This document shows positions 39,137 to 49,731 of a stretch of DNA of 64,000 nt, in pieces. Under the pieces are notes generated by a model. The model had not been told where the DNA came from, ran no database searches, and saw only the letters and a program-made list of their open reading frames with translations. Position 1 is the stretch's first letter. Each line of letters starts with the position of its first letter. Source of the stretch: Streptomyces sp. NRRL S-646 (lineage in GTDB: Bacteria; Actinomycetota; Actinomycetes; Streptomycetales; Streptomycetaceae); contig NZ_JODC01000025.1 of the NCBI RefSeq assembly GCF_000720765.1, forward strand, positions 26,881 to 90,880, read 5' to 3'. A program made the translations under genes and the position numbers.

Positions 39137-41209
39137 TCAATCTTCGTCGGATGTACTACGGATTTCGCAGGTGTCATCTTCCTGTTTCAAGGACTCAAGG
39201 GGTTTCGGCTCCTGCTCACCGTCCTCGCGCTCCTCCCCCAGCAGCCGCTCGGCCGTGCCCCGGTGCAGCTGAGCGGAGGCGGAATCGCCCAGGCGTTCCA
39301 GCGTGTCGGCGAGGCGCAGCTGCAGCGCCGCCTGCAGCCGTACGTCCTCGGCGCGCCGCGCCCATTCCACCGCCTCGTGGCAGGTGCGCAGCGACTCCTC
39401 GGGCCGTCCCGCGTACTCCTGGACGCGCGCGAGTTCGCTCAACGCCCGGGCGTGGGAGGCGATGTCGCCGTTCTTGCGGTGCCGGGCGATCGCCGTGCGC
39501 CAGCCCCGCTGGGCCTCGCCGTAGCGGCCCGCATAGGTGTGGGCCGCGGCGATACGGCCGTAGAGCCGGGCGGCGGCCGCACGCTCGCCCCGGGCCAGGC
39601 GCTCGGCGAGGGCGCGGCCGAACCAGTCGGCGGCCCGGTCGTAGTCCCCGAGCTCCAGATGCGCACCGCCTACGGATTCCATTGCGCGGCCGCTCGCGTA
39701 CGGGTCATTTGCCTCCCGTCCGGCATCCAGCGCGGCCCGATAGCGCGCCAGCGCCTCCGTCGTGCGGCCGGTCTGGGCGTCCAGGTCGCCGAGGTTCAGC
39801 AGTGCCGCGGCCTTCTCGCGGGGCAGATCCCGCCGCTCGGCCACATCCAGGACGAGCCGGTGGATGCCGTACAGGTCGGGGGCGGCGGCCCGGGTGCCGA
39901 AGTGCGCGACCATGGCCTTGACCAGCTGGGACATCAGACGGCGGGCGAGGGTGTCCAGTTCCCCGTCCGCGACGGCCAGCCGGGCCGCGGCCAGCAGTGC
40001 GGGCCTTCGCAGGCGCAGCCACTCCTCGGCGGCCCGGGGGCTCGGGAAGCGCACGGCGCGCGGCATGCCCTGGAGCTTCTCGCGCGCCTCGGGGCTGTCC
40101 GTCTCGGTGATCACCCGGCAGGACTGCAGCAGCCGTACCGTCCGCTCCAGCATGCGGGCGCGGGCCAGCTGCAGCTCGCCGGGGCGGTCCTGGCTCTGGG
40201 CGAGCGCCTTCAGAAGGGGGTGCAGACAGCCCGGCACCTCGTACTGCGGCAACGGCGAGTCCGCGGCCCGCAGCAGGCCGAGGGCGACGAACTCGTCCAG
40301 GGCGGCGTGGGCGTCGCCGACCGAGCAGCCGGCGAGCGAGGCCGCGGTGTGCGGGTCGACCAGGCCGGCCGGGGCGAGGGCGAGCAGTCGCAGCATCCGG
40401 GCGGAGGGCGCGGGCAGCGAGGTGTAGACGAGCCCGAAGACCCGGCTGAGGGGTGTGCCCTCACCCTCCGTGTGCAGATGCTTGGCCAGGTCGGCGACGG
40501 CCGCCTTGGGGCGGGCGGCGAGCCAGCCGCCCGCCAGCGTCAGCGCGGCCGGGTGGCCCTGGCACTCCTCGACCAGGCCCTCGGCGGCACGGGGGTCGAC
40601 GGTGATGCGGACCGAGCCGGTGTGCCGGGTGAGCAGCTCCAGGGCGGACTTGGTGTCGAGACCGCCGAGAGTGCACGGGCGCACGTCGGAGATACCGGTG
40701 AGGGGACCGCTCGACACGGCCACCACCAGGCAGTCCGGCGTGTCCGGCAGCAGGGCGTCCACCTGCTCGGCGTCCGCCGCGTCGTCGAGCAGTACCAGGG
40801 CCCGGCGGTCGGCGAGGGCGGTGCGCAGCGCCTCGGCCAGGTCGTCGGCGGCGGCCCCGGCGGGGGTGGGCAGCTTCAGCGCGGCGAGCAGTCCGCGGGC
40901 GGTCTGCCCGAGGGGGACGGGCGTGCCGTCGGGCTCACTCAGCCGCGCCCGGAGCACCCCGTCGTCGTAACGGTCCGCAACCTGCCGCACCAGTTCCTCG
41001 GCGAGGGCGGTGCGTCCGGAACCGGGCCTGCCCGCGATGAGCAGTACGCGCGCGCGTGGGGCCTTGCGGCCGGAGAGGGTGTCCAGGCCCGCCCGCTCGA
41101 TGTCGGCGCGGAGTTCCTTCAACTCCCTTGTACGGCCCAGGAACCGGCTCTCGTCAGCAGCGTGCCCCGACAGCCGTACACCGTCTGTGTTGACCGTCTG
41201 ATCCGTCAC
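39137..41209 (-). CDS. NB-ARC/TPR (AfsR-like, no DNA-binding domain) signalling ATPase
   Basis: A 690-residue STAND-class protein. The nucleotide-binding domain begins at FLGRTRELKELRADI. The P-loop GRPGSGRTAL (about 60-69) has Arg in place of the Walker A lysine. Walker B-like ALVLLDDAADAEQV follows. The helical ARC2/winged-helix region covers about 240-330, and the C-terminal half (470-670) has at least five TPR repeats (ALLNLGDLDAQTGRTTEALA, SVGGAHLELGDYDRAADWFG). Unlike AfsR it lacks an N-terminal OmpR-type DNA-binding domain, so it likely acts by protein contact. GTG 41209 has GGGAG at good spacing. Function unknown; it sits where xerD lies in mycobacteria. Confidence 0.8.
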   Translation of the reverse strand: MTDQTVNTDGVRLSGHAADESRFLGRTRELKELRADIERAGLDTLSGRKAPRARVLLIAGRPGSGRTALAEELVRQVADRYDDGVLRARLSEPDGTPVPLGQTARGLLAALKLPTPAGAAADDLAEALRTALADRRALVLLDDAADAEQVDALLPDTPDCLVVAVSSGPLTGISDVRPCTLGGLDTKSALELLTRHTGSVRITVDPRAAEGLVEECQGHPAALTLAGGWLAARPKAAVADLAKHLHTEGEGTPLSRVFGLVYTSLPAPSARMLRLLALAPAGLVDPHTAASLAGCSVGDAHAALDEFVALGLLRAADSPLPQYEVPGCLHPLLKALAQSQDRPGELQLARARMLERTVRLLQSCRVITETDSPEAREKLQGMPRAVRFPSPRAAEEWLRLRRPALLAAARLAVADGELDTLARRLMSQLVKAMVAHFGTRAAAPDLYGIHRLVLDVAERRDLPREKAAALLNLGDLDAQTGRTTEALARYRAALDAGREANDPYASGRAMESVGGAHLELGDYDRAADWFGRALAERLARGERAAAARLYGRIAAAHTYAGRYGEAQRGWRTAIARHRKNGDIASHARALSELARVQEYAGRPEESLRTCHEAVEWARRAEDVRLQAALQLRLADTLERLGDSASAQLHRGTAERLLGEEREDGEQEPKPLESLKQEDDTCEIRSTSDED

Positions 41210-41371
41210 GGGCCACACTCCCGTCCCACCGCACGCGCAAGCCCGCCGGGACTCCGGTACCGGGCATCAACAGAGCCTAGTTCACGCTCTGCAACGATCC
41301 TGGCGGAGCGCGGCGGGCACGTCCCCCGATCGGATCAGCCGATCGTCACACCGGTGCGGTAGGGGTCGCGT

Positions 41372-41998
41372 TCAGGACTCGAAGGGACGCGCGGGCCACG
41401 GCGCCTCTGCGGGGCGCAGTGCGTCGAGCCCGTCCCTCTGCTGTGCGGCGATCAGCGAAAGGACGCCCACGACAAGGCAGTTGTTGTGCAGCTCGCCCGC
41501 CAGGACGCCCCGTACGAGCTCCTCGACGGGCACCCGCTCGAGTTCCATGTCGGCCTCTTCGTGCTCGACCTCGAAGCGGTCGCCCTCGGCCTCGGACAGG
41601 TCACGGGCGAGGAAGATGCGTACGGCCTCGTCGCAGCCGCCGGGGGTGGTGTAGACGTCGGTCAGCACACGCCAGTCCTCGGCCTTGACGTGCGCCTCCT
41701 CGTACAGCTCGCGCTGGGCGGCGTGCAGGGGGTTCTCGCCGGGCACGTCGAGCAGGCCGGCCGGGATCTCCCACAGCTTGTGGCGCACGGGGTGGCGGTA
41801 CTGGCGGATGACCAGGACCCGGCCTTCGTCGTCGAGGGCGAGGACGGCGACCGAGCCGGGGTGGACCTGGTAGTCGCGGCGGGCCACATGTCCGTCGGGC
41901 ATGACCACGTCGTCCGTACGCACGGAGGTCTTGTTGCCCACGAAGGGGGTCTCCGTCGCCCGGATCTCCCACTCCTCGGAGGTGTCCTTGATCGTCAT
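41372..41998 (-). CDS. ADP-ribose pyrophosphatase (Nudix)
   Basis: A 208-residue Nudix hydrolase cleaving ADP-ribose to AMP and ribose 5-phosphate. The Nudix box GLLDVPGENPLHAAQRELYE then EAHVKAEDW has six residues instead of five between Gly and Glu, a feature shared with the mycobacterial orthologue (Rv1700 type, from memory). It lies 95 nt downstream of pyrG, a neighbour pairing conserved in actinobacteria. The start is ATG 41998. The frame continues upstream only as a shadow of the pyrG gene. It provides ADP-ribose removal independent of the nrtR locus. Confidence 0.9.
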   Translation of the reverse strand: MTIKDTSEEWEIRATETPFVGNKTSVRTDDVVMPDGHVARRDYQVHPGSVAVLALDDEGRVLVIRQYRHPVRHKLWEIPAGLLDVPGENPLHAAQRELYEEAHVKAEDWRVLTDVYTTPGGCDEAVRIFLARDLSEAEGDRFEVEHEEADMELERVPVEELVRGVLAGELHNNCLVVGVLSLIAAQQRDGLDALRPAEAPWPARPFES

Positions 41999-42041
41999 GC
42001 CCTGTCCTTCCGCACGCTTTGCCACACACGCCGAGTGAAAC

Positions 42042-42072
42042 GGGGCGCTCACCTTTTGAATGCGAGCGCCCC
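42042..42072 (-). terminator. Candidate hairpin after pyrG
   Basis: A 9-bp perfect stem (42042-42050 and 42064-42072) with a 13-nt loop lies in the 95-nt gap between the pyrG stop and the Nudix start. It could attenuate the transcript. Confidence 0.45.
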
Positions 42073-42093
42073 GGCCACCGTACAACTGGTGTG

Positions 42094-43761
<1,668 letters not shown>

Positions 43762-44245
43762 GGCCAAAGGGGGGCTCCCGTGGTCGCGGTCTGGGGTGCT
43801 GTGCGGCTGCCGACCGGAGATTTCCGGGGGTGCCGTCGCTGCGGTTCGGGGGTTTCGTGCCCACCGGTCCACGGGCTACCAGGGTATCAGCGCCCGGAGG
43901 AGATGGCTTCCGGCCACGCACCACACACGAGTCACCACAGACCCGCACGGTCCTTCGCGTTTCTCACCCGTTGCTCACCCGTTCGGCCTATTCGGGTTGC
44001 CCGGAGCGGCACGCAGATCATCTACGTGCGTCGTATCCTGCTCGGACACTCGCTGCCGAGCCCGGCCGGGTACACGTCACCACCCCCGCACGTGATGACC
44101 GGAACAACGAGAGCTCGTCAGTTCGTTGAGTATCAATTGTCGTTTTGCCACACGGCCAGGACGACTGCTTTGCTTCACCGCTCAACGACGCATTACAACG
44201 ACCCCTTGACCGCACTAGCGACAGCCCCCTTTTCGCGGGGGTGAC
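43762..44245. other. 484-nt divergent intergenic region
   Basis: Spacer between pyrG (leftward) and the GH15 gene (rightward). The half 44100-44215 is AT-richer, with TATCAATTGTCG and TTGACC (44206-44211) stretches that could belong to the GH15 promoter. pyrG promoter elements are not obvious. No gene was recognised. Confidence 0.45.
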
Positions 44246-46072
44246 GTGGCCGTTCGACTGGAGTTGCACGTGGCCGGGCGCATCGAAGACTACGCACTCA
44301 TCGGAGACATGCAGACCGCCGCCTTGGTCTGCCGGGACGGCACAGTGGACTGGCTGTGCCTGCCCCGCTTCGACTCGCACGCCATCTTCGCCGGCCTGCT
44401 GGGCACCGAGGAACACGGCTTCTGGCGGCTCGGCCCCGCCCACGCCTCCGACGCCCAGCCGCCCACCGCGGCCCGGCGCAGCTACCGGGGCGACTCCCTG
44501 ATCCTGGAATCCGAGTGGGACACCCCGCGCGGCACGGTCAGGGTGACCGATTTCATGCCCCCTCGTGACGGCGCCCCCCAGCTGATCCGCATCGTCGAGG
44601 GTGTCTCCGGCCGCGTCCCGATGCGCTCGGCCCTGCGGATGCGTTTCTCGTACGGCCGGGTCGTGCCGTGGGTGCACAAGCACGACGGCCGCACGGTCGC
44701 CGTGGCCGGCCCTGACTCGGTCTGGTACGACACCGAGTGCGAGACCTACGGCAAGTCGCTGACCACGTACTCGGACTTCACGGTCGCTCCCGGTGACCGG
44801 ATCGCGTTCACCATCTCGTGGGAGCCCTCGCACAAGCAGCCGCCGCCGCTGCCGGAACCGGAGGCCTCGCTGGAGGCGACCGAGGACTTCTGGCGCGAGT
44901 GGGTCGAGCACTGCACGTACCACGGCCCGTACCGCGAGGCGGTGATCCGCTCGCTGATCACGCTGAAGGCCCTGACGTACGCCCCGACCGGCGGCATCGT
45001 CGCCGCCCCGACGACCTCCCTGCCCGAGGACATCGGCGGCGTCCGCAACTGGGACTACCGCTACACCTGGCTGCGCGACGCAGCGATCACCCTGTCCTCG
45101 CTGCTGCGCACCGGCTACCGCGAAGAGGCCCGCGCCTGGCGCGAGTGGCTGCTGCGGGCGGTCGCCGGCGACCCCGAGAACCTGCAGATCATGTACGGCA
45201 TCGCGGGCGAGCGCGAGCTCGGCGAGGCGGAGCTGGACTGGCTGCCGGGTTACGAGAACTCCGCGCCGGTGCGGGTGGGCAACGGCGCCGCCCACCAGCT
45301 CCAGCTGGACGTGTACGGCGAGGTCACCGAGGCCCTGCACCTGGGCCACATGACCGGCCTGGCCCGCAGCGACTACGCCTCCCTGCTGCAGCTCAAGCTG
45401 ATCCGCTACCTGGAGCAGCACTGGGACGAGCCGGACGAGGGCATCTGGGAGGTGCGCGGTCCGCGCCGCCACTTCGTGCACTCCAAGGTCATGGCCTGGG
45501 TCGCCGTCGACCGCACGATCAAGCTGATCGAGTCCGGCGACGCGGACGGCCCGCTGGAGCGCTGGCGCGAGCTGCGCGACGACATCCACCGGGACGTGTG
45601 CGAGAAGGGCTACGACAAGGAGCGCAACACCTTCACGCAGTCGTACGGCTCGAAGGAGCTGGACGCCTCGCTGCTGCTGATCCCGCAGATGGGCTTCCTG
45701 CCCCCCGACGACAAGCGCGTCATCGGCACCATCGAGGCGATCCAGCGCGAGCTGTCCACGCCGGACGGCTTCATCCTGCGCTACCCGACGGAGGGTTCCA
45801 GCGAGGGCGTCGACGGCCTGCCCGGTGACGAAGGGGCGTTCCTGGCCTGTTCGTTCTGGATGGCGGACGACCTGGCGATGATCGGCCGCGTGGACGAGGC
45901 CCGCAAGCTGTTCGAGAAGCTGCTCGCGCTCCGCAACGACCTCGGGCTGCTCGCCGAGGAGTGGGACCCGCGCCGCCAGCGCCAGGTCGGCAACTTCCCG
46001 CAGGCCTTCAGCCACGTCCCGCTCATCGACACGGCACTGCGCCTGACGGCCTCCGGGGCGTACGGCGGCTGA
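44246..46072 (+). CDS. Glycoside hydrolase family 15 (glucoamylase/trehalase-like)
   Basis: A 608-residue cytoplasmic alpha-glucosidase of the GH15 family. The N-terminal beta-sandwich is followed by an (alpha/alpha)6 barrel. Two acidic regions expected for catalysis are visible: DEPDEGIWEVRGPRRHFVHS (general acid) and LLAEEWDPRRQRQVGNFPQA (base). DYRYTWLRDAAIT marks the barrel entry. There is no signal peptide. In mycobacteria, GH15 members of this shape act on trehalose, so trehalose or an intracellular maltodextrin is a likely substrate. GTG 44246 has a GGGGGTGA site just upstream; GTG 44270 is also possible. Confidence 0.85.
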   Translation: MAVRLELHVAGRIEDYALIGDMQTAALVCRDGTVDWLCLPRFDSHAIFAGLLGTEEHGFWRLGPAHASDAQPPTAARRSYRGDSLILESEWDTPRGTVRVTDFMPPRDGAPQLIRIVEGVSGRVPMRSALRMRFSYGRVVPWVHKHDGRTVAVAGPDSVWYDTECETYGKSLTTYSDFTVAPGDRIAFTISWEPSHKQPPPLPEPEASLEATEDFWREWVEHCTYHGPYREAVIRSLITLKALTYAPTGGIVAAPTTSLPEDIGGVRNWDYRYTWLRDAAITLSSLLRTGYREEARAWREWLLRAVAGDPENLQIMYGIAGERELGEAELDWLPGYENSAPVRVGNGAAHQLQLDVYGEVTEALHLGHMTGLARSDYASLLQLKLIRYLEQHWDEPDEGIWEVRGPRRHFVHSKVMAWVAVDRTIKLIESGDADGPLERWRELRDDIHRDVCEKGYDKERNTFTQSYGSKELDASLLLIPQMGFLPPDDKRVIGTIEAIQRELSTPDGFILRYPTEGSSEGVDGLPGDEGAFLACSFWMADDLAMIGRVDEARKLFEKLLALRNDLGLLAEEWDPRRQRQVGNFPQAFSHVPLIDTALRLTASGAYGG

Positions 46073-46138
46073 ACAGGACCGCCGAGCCGCGCCCGCCTAC
46101 GCTGGATCCATCAGCCCCTGTACGGAAGGGGGCGCCCC

Positions 46139-47521
46139 ATGGCTTCCCCATCGAAGGCGGGCGCGGCCCTCGCCGCGCTGCGTGAGGATCTGGTCGGCGA
46201 TGTGTTCGCCCCGGGGGATGTCGGCTACGACGAGGCCCGGGCGGTCTTCAACGCGCTGATCGACCGGCGGCCGGCGGTGATCGCGCAGTGCGTGGACGAG
46301 GCCGACGTCGTGCGGGCCGTGCGCTTCGGCCGGGAGCTGGACCTGAAGATCGCCGTGCGGGGCGGCGGGCACAGCGTGGCGGGTATGGCGGTGAACGACG
46401 GCGGGCTGGTCGTGGACCTGCGCCATATGCGCGCCGTCAGCGTCGACCCCGCGGCCGAGGCGGTGCGCATCGCGGGCGGCGCCACCATGAGCGACCTGGA
46501 CCGCGCGACCGAGCCGTACGGCCTGGCGACCACCGGCGGCCGGGCCTCCACCACCGGCGTCGGCGGCTTCGTCCTCGGCGGCGGCACCGGCTGGCTGGAC
46601 CGCTGGTGCGGACTGGCGGTCGACAATCTGCTCGGCGTCGAGCTGGTCACCGCCGACGGCGAGCGGATCCACGCGAGCGCCGACGAGAACCCGGAGCTGT
46701 TCTGGGGCCTGCACGGCGGAGGCGGCAACTTCGGCGTCGTCACCGCACTGACCCTGAAGTTGCACGAACTGCCCGTGTTCTCCGTCGCGTTCGTGATGTA
46801 CCTGCCGGCCTTCGGCCGCGAGGTGGTGCGCACGTACCGCGAGATCATCACGGCCGCCCCGGTCGAGGCGTCCGGGATGGCCGTGTATGTCACCGGCCCG
46901 CCGGCCGATTTCGTGCCGCCCCAGCTGGTCGGCCGTCTGATGTGCGGCGCGCTGCTGACGTACGCGGGTCCCGAGGAGGACCTGCGCAAGCTCGCCGAGC
47001 CGCTGCTGGCGCTGCCGCACGAGGCCGAGGTCGTCGGCGCCATGCCGTACGCCGAGGTTCAGTGCCTGCTCGACGATCCGCCGGGCCTGCGGAACTACTG
47101 GTCCGCGGATTACCTGACGGGCCTGCCCGACGACCTGGTGGACGTCTACTGCGCCCGCGGCGAGGCGATACCCGTGCCGACGGGCGTCCAGTACGTGCTG
47201 CTCCCGCAGGGCGGCGCGATCGCGGACGGTCCGCACGAGTACCCCGTGCCCTATCGGGACGCGCCGTGGGCGGTGCACCCCTTCGGCATCTGGCAGGACC
47301 CGGCGGACGACGAGCGGTGCCTGCGGTGGGTGCGGGACGTGCGCGACGACGTCCGGCCGTGGAGCACCGGCGCCGTCTACCTCAACTTCATCGGCGACGA
47401 GGGCCCCGAGCGGGTGGTCGCCGGTATGGGTGCCGAGAACACCCGGCGGCTGGCCGAGCTGAAGCGGCGCTACGACCGGGACAACGTCTTCCGCTTCAAC
47501 CACAACATCAGGCCGGCCTGA
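46139..47521 (+). CDS. FAD-linked oxidoreductase (BBE/PCMH type)
   Basis: A 460-residue flavoprotein of the berberine-bridge-enzyme class. The FAD-attachment His is in VRGGGHSVAGMAVN; the second-site segment GGRASTTGVGG has no Cys, so a single 8-alpha-histidyl link is inferred. GGGTGWLDRWCGLAVDNLLG closes the FAD domain. A C-terminal BBE region (YDRDNVFRFNHNIRP) is present. Such enzymes oxidise sugars, alcohols or secondary metabolites. It has no signal peptide. The gene is 66 nt after GH15 in the same direction, and a link between them is possible. Substrate unknown. Confidence 0.86.
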   Translation: MASPSKAGAALAALREDLVGDVFAPGDVGYDEARAVFNALIDRRPAVIAQCVDEADVVRAVRFGRELDLKIAVRGGGHSVAGMAVNDGGLVVDLRHMRAVSVDPAAEAVRIAGGATMSDLDRATEPYGLATTGGRASTTGVGGFVLGGGTGWLDRWCGLAVDNLLGVELVTADGERIHASADENPELFWGLHGGGGNFGVVTALTLKLHELPVFSVAFVMYLPAFGREVVRTYREIITAAPVEASGMAVYVTGPPADFVPPQLVGRLMCGALLTYAGPEEDLRKLAEPLLALPHEAEVVGAMPYAEVQCLLDDPPGLRNYWSADYLTGLPDDLVDVYCARGEAIPVPTGVQYVLLPQGGAIADGPHEYPVPYRDAPWAVHPFGIWQDPADDERCLRWVRDVRDDVRPWSTGAVYLNFIGDEGPERVVAGMGAENTRRLAELKRRYDRDNVFRFNHNIRPA

Positions 47522-47596
47522 GGGCCCGCGGCCGAACGCCGTCGTGGGAGTCCCCGACGCGCGAAGCCGAGCGTGGAGCGTATGCGGCGGCGGGCG

Positions 47597-47956
47597 CGCG
47601 CCAGGCAGCGACGCCGGTACGAGCGCGATCTCGTCCAGGCCGGCCTCGGCACAGGCGTCGATACGGGCGCGTACGGCATCGGGATCGCCGACCAGACCCG
47701 ACCGTGGCCGGCACGGTCAGATACCCGGCCACACTCTTACCTGAGTGTGGGTCTCCGGCTCCGGGTCGACGGCTGCGTACGACCCGCTTTCTCGACCGCC
47801 GCGAGCAGCTTGGCACGCAGTTCGCGCACCTGCTCGGTGGTGACGACGTCGAGCAGCATGCGGTCGGCGTGCGAGTACGGCCGCGGGGGCGACCGCCCGT
47901 CCGGCGACGGCGACGACGCCCGCGGCACCGCGAGCGAGGGTGTACGGGCCGTGCAC
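47597..47956 (-). pseudogene. Decayed luciferase-like (LLM) flavin/F420 oxidoreductase remnant
   Basis: Family-like fragments occur on the minus strand in three frames. From 5' to 3': GPYTLARG near 47956-47930; SHADRMLLDVVTTEQVRELR and following residues at 47874-47779; VAGYLTVPATVG ending near 47697; and GLVGDPDAVRARIDACAEAG with LDEIALVPAS at 47698-47597. These match the C-terminal third of LLM-class oxidoreductases, where VGYL and GLVGD motifs are separated by about 40 residues now missing. The N-terminal two thirds is absent. The region lies in the 544-nt gap between the FAD oxidoreductase and PucR genes. Confidence 0.6.
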
Positions 47957-48065
47957 GGACACGGGACGAGCCCGGCGGTCAGCCCGACCCCATCGGCCCG
48001 GCCTTCGGGGCCCCACCCCCGCCCGAAGATGTCCCGGAGGCACCCGCGCGGGTAGCGTCCGACTC

Positions 48066-49721
48066 ATGGACAGCAGTACGGGCAGCGGTACGAGCAGCAG
48101 ATTCGACACGCACGGGGCCGGGATCACCGTGCAGCGGGCGCTGGAGCTGCCCGGTCTGCGCAGCGGGCTGCCGGAGGTCCTCGCGGGCGCCGACCGGCTG
48201 CAGCGCACCGTGCGCTGGGTGCACGCGGGCGAGGTGCCGCACATCGCCTCGCTGCTGAAGGGCGGCGAGCTGCTGCTGACCACCGGCTACGGCCTCGGCA
48301 CCCGGCCCGCCGAGCAGCGGGCGTTCGTCCGCACCCTGGCCGAGCGCGGTATCGCGGCCCTCGTCGTGGAGCTCGGCCCGCGCTTCACCCGCCTGCCCGC
48401 CGCGCTCGTCGACACGGCACGCGCGGCCGGGCTCCCGCTGGTCCAGCTGCACCGCGAGGTGCCCTTCGTGACGGTCACGGAGGAGGTCCACACCGAGATC
48501 GTCAACGGCCACTACGCGCTGCTGCAGCGGGCGGAGGAGGTGCACCGCCGCTGTACCGAGGCCCTGCTGGGCGGCGGCGGGGTGCCCCAGGTGCTGGGCA
48601 TCCTGGCCGGCTTCAGCGGCAACCCGGTCTTCCTGGAGACGACGGACGGGCAGCTGCTGTACGCCGCCGGGGCCGGCCCCGAGGGCGCGGACCCGCTCCA
48701 GGTGTGGGAGGGGCTGCGCAGCCAGCACAAGGACGCCCCGCCGCCGTCGGGGTCGGTGCTCGTGGACGTGCCCGGGGGCGGCCCGGGGACGGGTTCGGTA
48801 CGGGCCCGCCTGGTCCTCCTCCCCGTACGGGCCCCGCTGGCCCCGGTGCACCGCATCGCGGCCGAGCGGGCGGCGGGCATCCTTGCCGTCGTCCTGATGC
48901 AGGCCCGCCAGGAGGAGGAGCTGGCGGCGCGCGGCCGCGGGGACTTCCTCACCGACCTCGCCGAGGGCCGTATCGCCGCGGAGGACGCGCCCGCGCAGGC
49001 GCGCGTGCTGGGCTTCAAGCCCGGCAACAGCCCGCTGCTGCCGGTGGTGATGCGGCTGGGCGACACGCTGTCGCCGGGCGGGGGCTGGGCGGTGCTGGCA
49101 CGCGCGGTCGCCGAGGAGCTGGCCTCGGTGGGGGTTCCGGTCCTGTTGGGTGTACGGCCTGTCGAGGGCCGGGTGCCGTTGCTGCTCGGCCTGCGTGCGG
49201 AGGCGGAACGGTCGGCGGTCGCGGACCGGGTCGCGGCGGCGCTGCGGGCGGGCGTGGAGCGGGCCGGGATGCACCGGCCGGGAGCGCAGCCACCCGTGGT
49301 GGTCGTCGGGGTCGCGGGCGGCTGGGCGGCTGCGTCGGCGGGCCTGAGGCACGCGGCCGAGACGGCGACGGCGGCGCAGGGCCTGACGGACCGCCCCTGG
49401 TACGACGCCCGCCGCCTCGACATCGACCTGCTCCTGTGGCGGCTGCGCGACCACCCGGACCTGGCGGCCTTCGTGGACCGTGCGATCGGCCCGCTCCGCG
49501 ACCACGACAACCGCTCCAGGCCGCCCCTTCTGCCCACCCTGGAGACGTACCTGGCGCACGCGGGCCGCAAGGCGGAGACGGCCCGCGAACTCCACCTCAA
49601 CCGGCAGACCCTCTACAACCGCCTGGCCCGGATCGGCGAGTTGCTCGGCACGGACCTCGACGACCCGCAGACGGTACTGGCGTTGAGCCTGGCACTGCGA
49701 GCACGCCGGCACGCCTCCTAG
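48066..49721 (+). CDS. PucR-family transcriptional regulator
   Basis: A 551-residue regulator with an N-terminal PucR domain (TVQRALELPGLRSGLPEVLA), a GAF-like middle region and a C-terminal PucR helix-turn-helix (TARELHLNRQTLYNRLARIG). Members often control purine, GABA or amino-acid catabolism in response to small ligands. ATG 48066 is the likely start, since the frame upstream is a shadow of the pseudogene; no strong ribosome site was found. Target genes are not clear from the neighbours, though the ruined oxidoreductase upstream on the other strand could be a former target. Confidence 0.88.
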   Translation: MDSSTGSGTSSRFDTHGAGITVQRALELPGLRSGLPEVLAGADRLQRTVRWVHAGEVPHIASLLKGGELLLTTGYGLGTRPAEQRAFVRTLAERGIAALVVELGPRFTRLPAALVDTARAAGLPLVQLHREVPFVTVTEEVHTEIVNGHYALLQRAEEVHRRCTEALLGGGGVPQVLGILAGFSGNPVFLETTDGQLLYAAGAGPEGADPLQVWEGLRSQHKDAPPPSGSVLVDVPGGGPGTGSVRARLVLLPVRAPLAPVHRIAAERAAGILAVVLMQARQEEELAARGRGDFLTDLAEGRIAAEDAPAQARVLGFKPGNSPLLPVVMRLGDTLSPGGGWAVLARAVAEELASVGVPVLLGVRPVEGRVPLLLGLRAEAERSAVADRVAAALRAGVERAGMHRPGAQPPVVVVGVAGGWAAASAGLRHAAETATAAQGLTDRPWYDARRLDIDLLLWRLRDHPDLAAFVDRAIGPLRDHDNRSRPPLLPTLETYLAHAGRKAETARELHLNRQTLYNRLARIGELLGTDLDDPQTVLALSLALRARRHAS

Positions 49722-49731
49722 GGTCCGCCGC

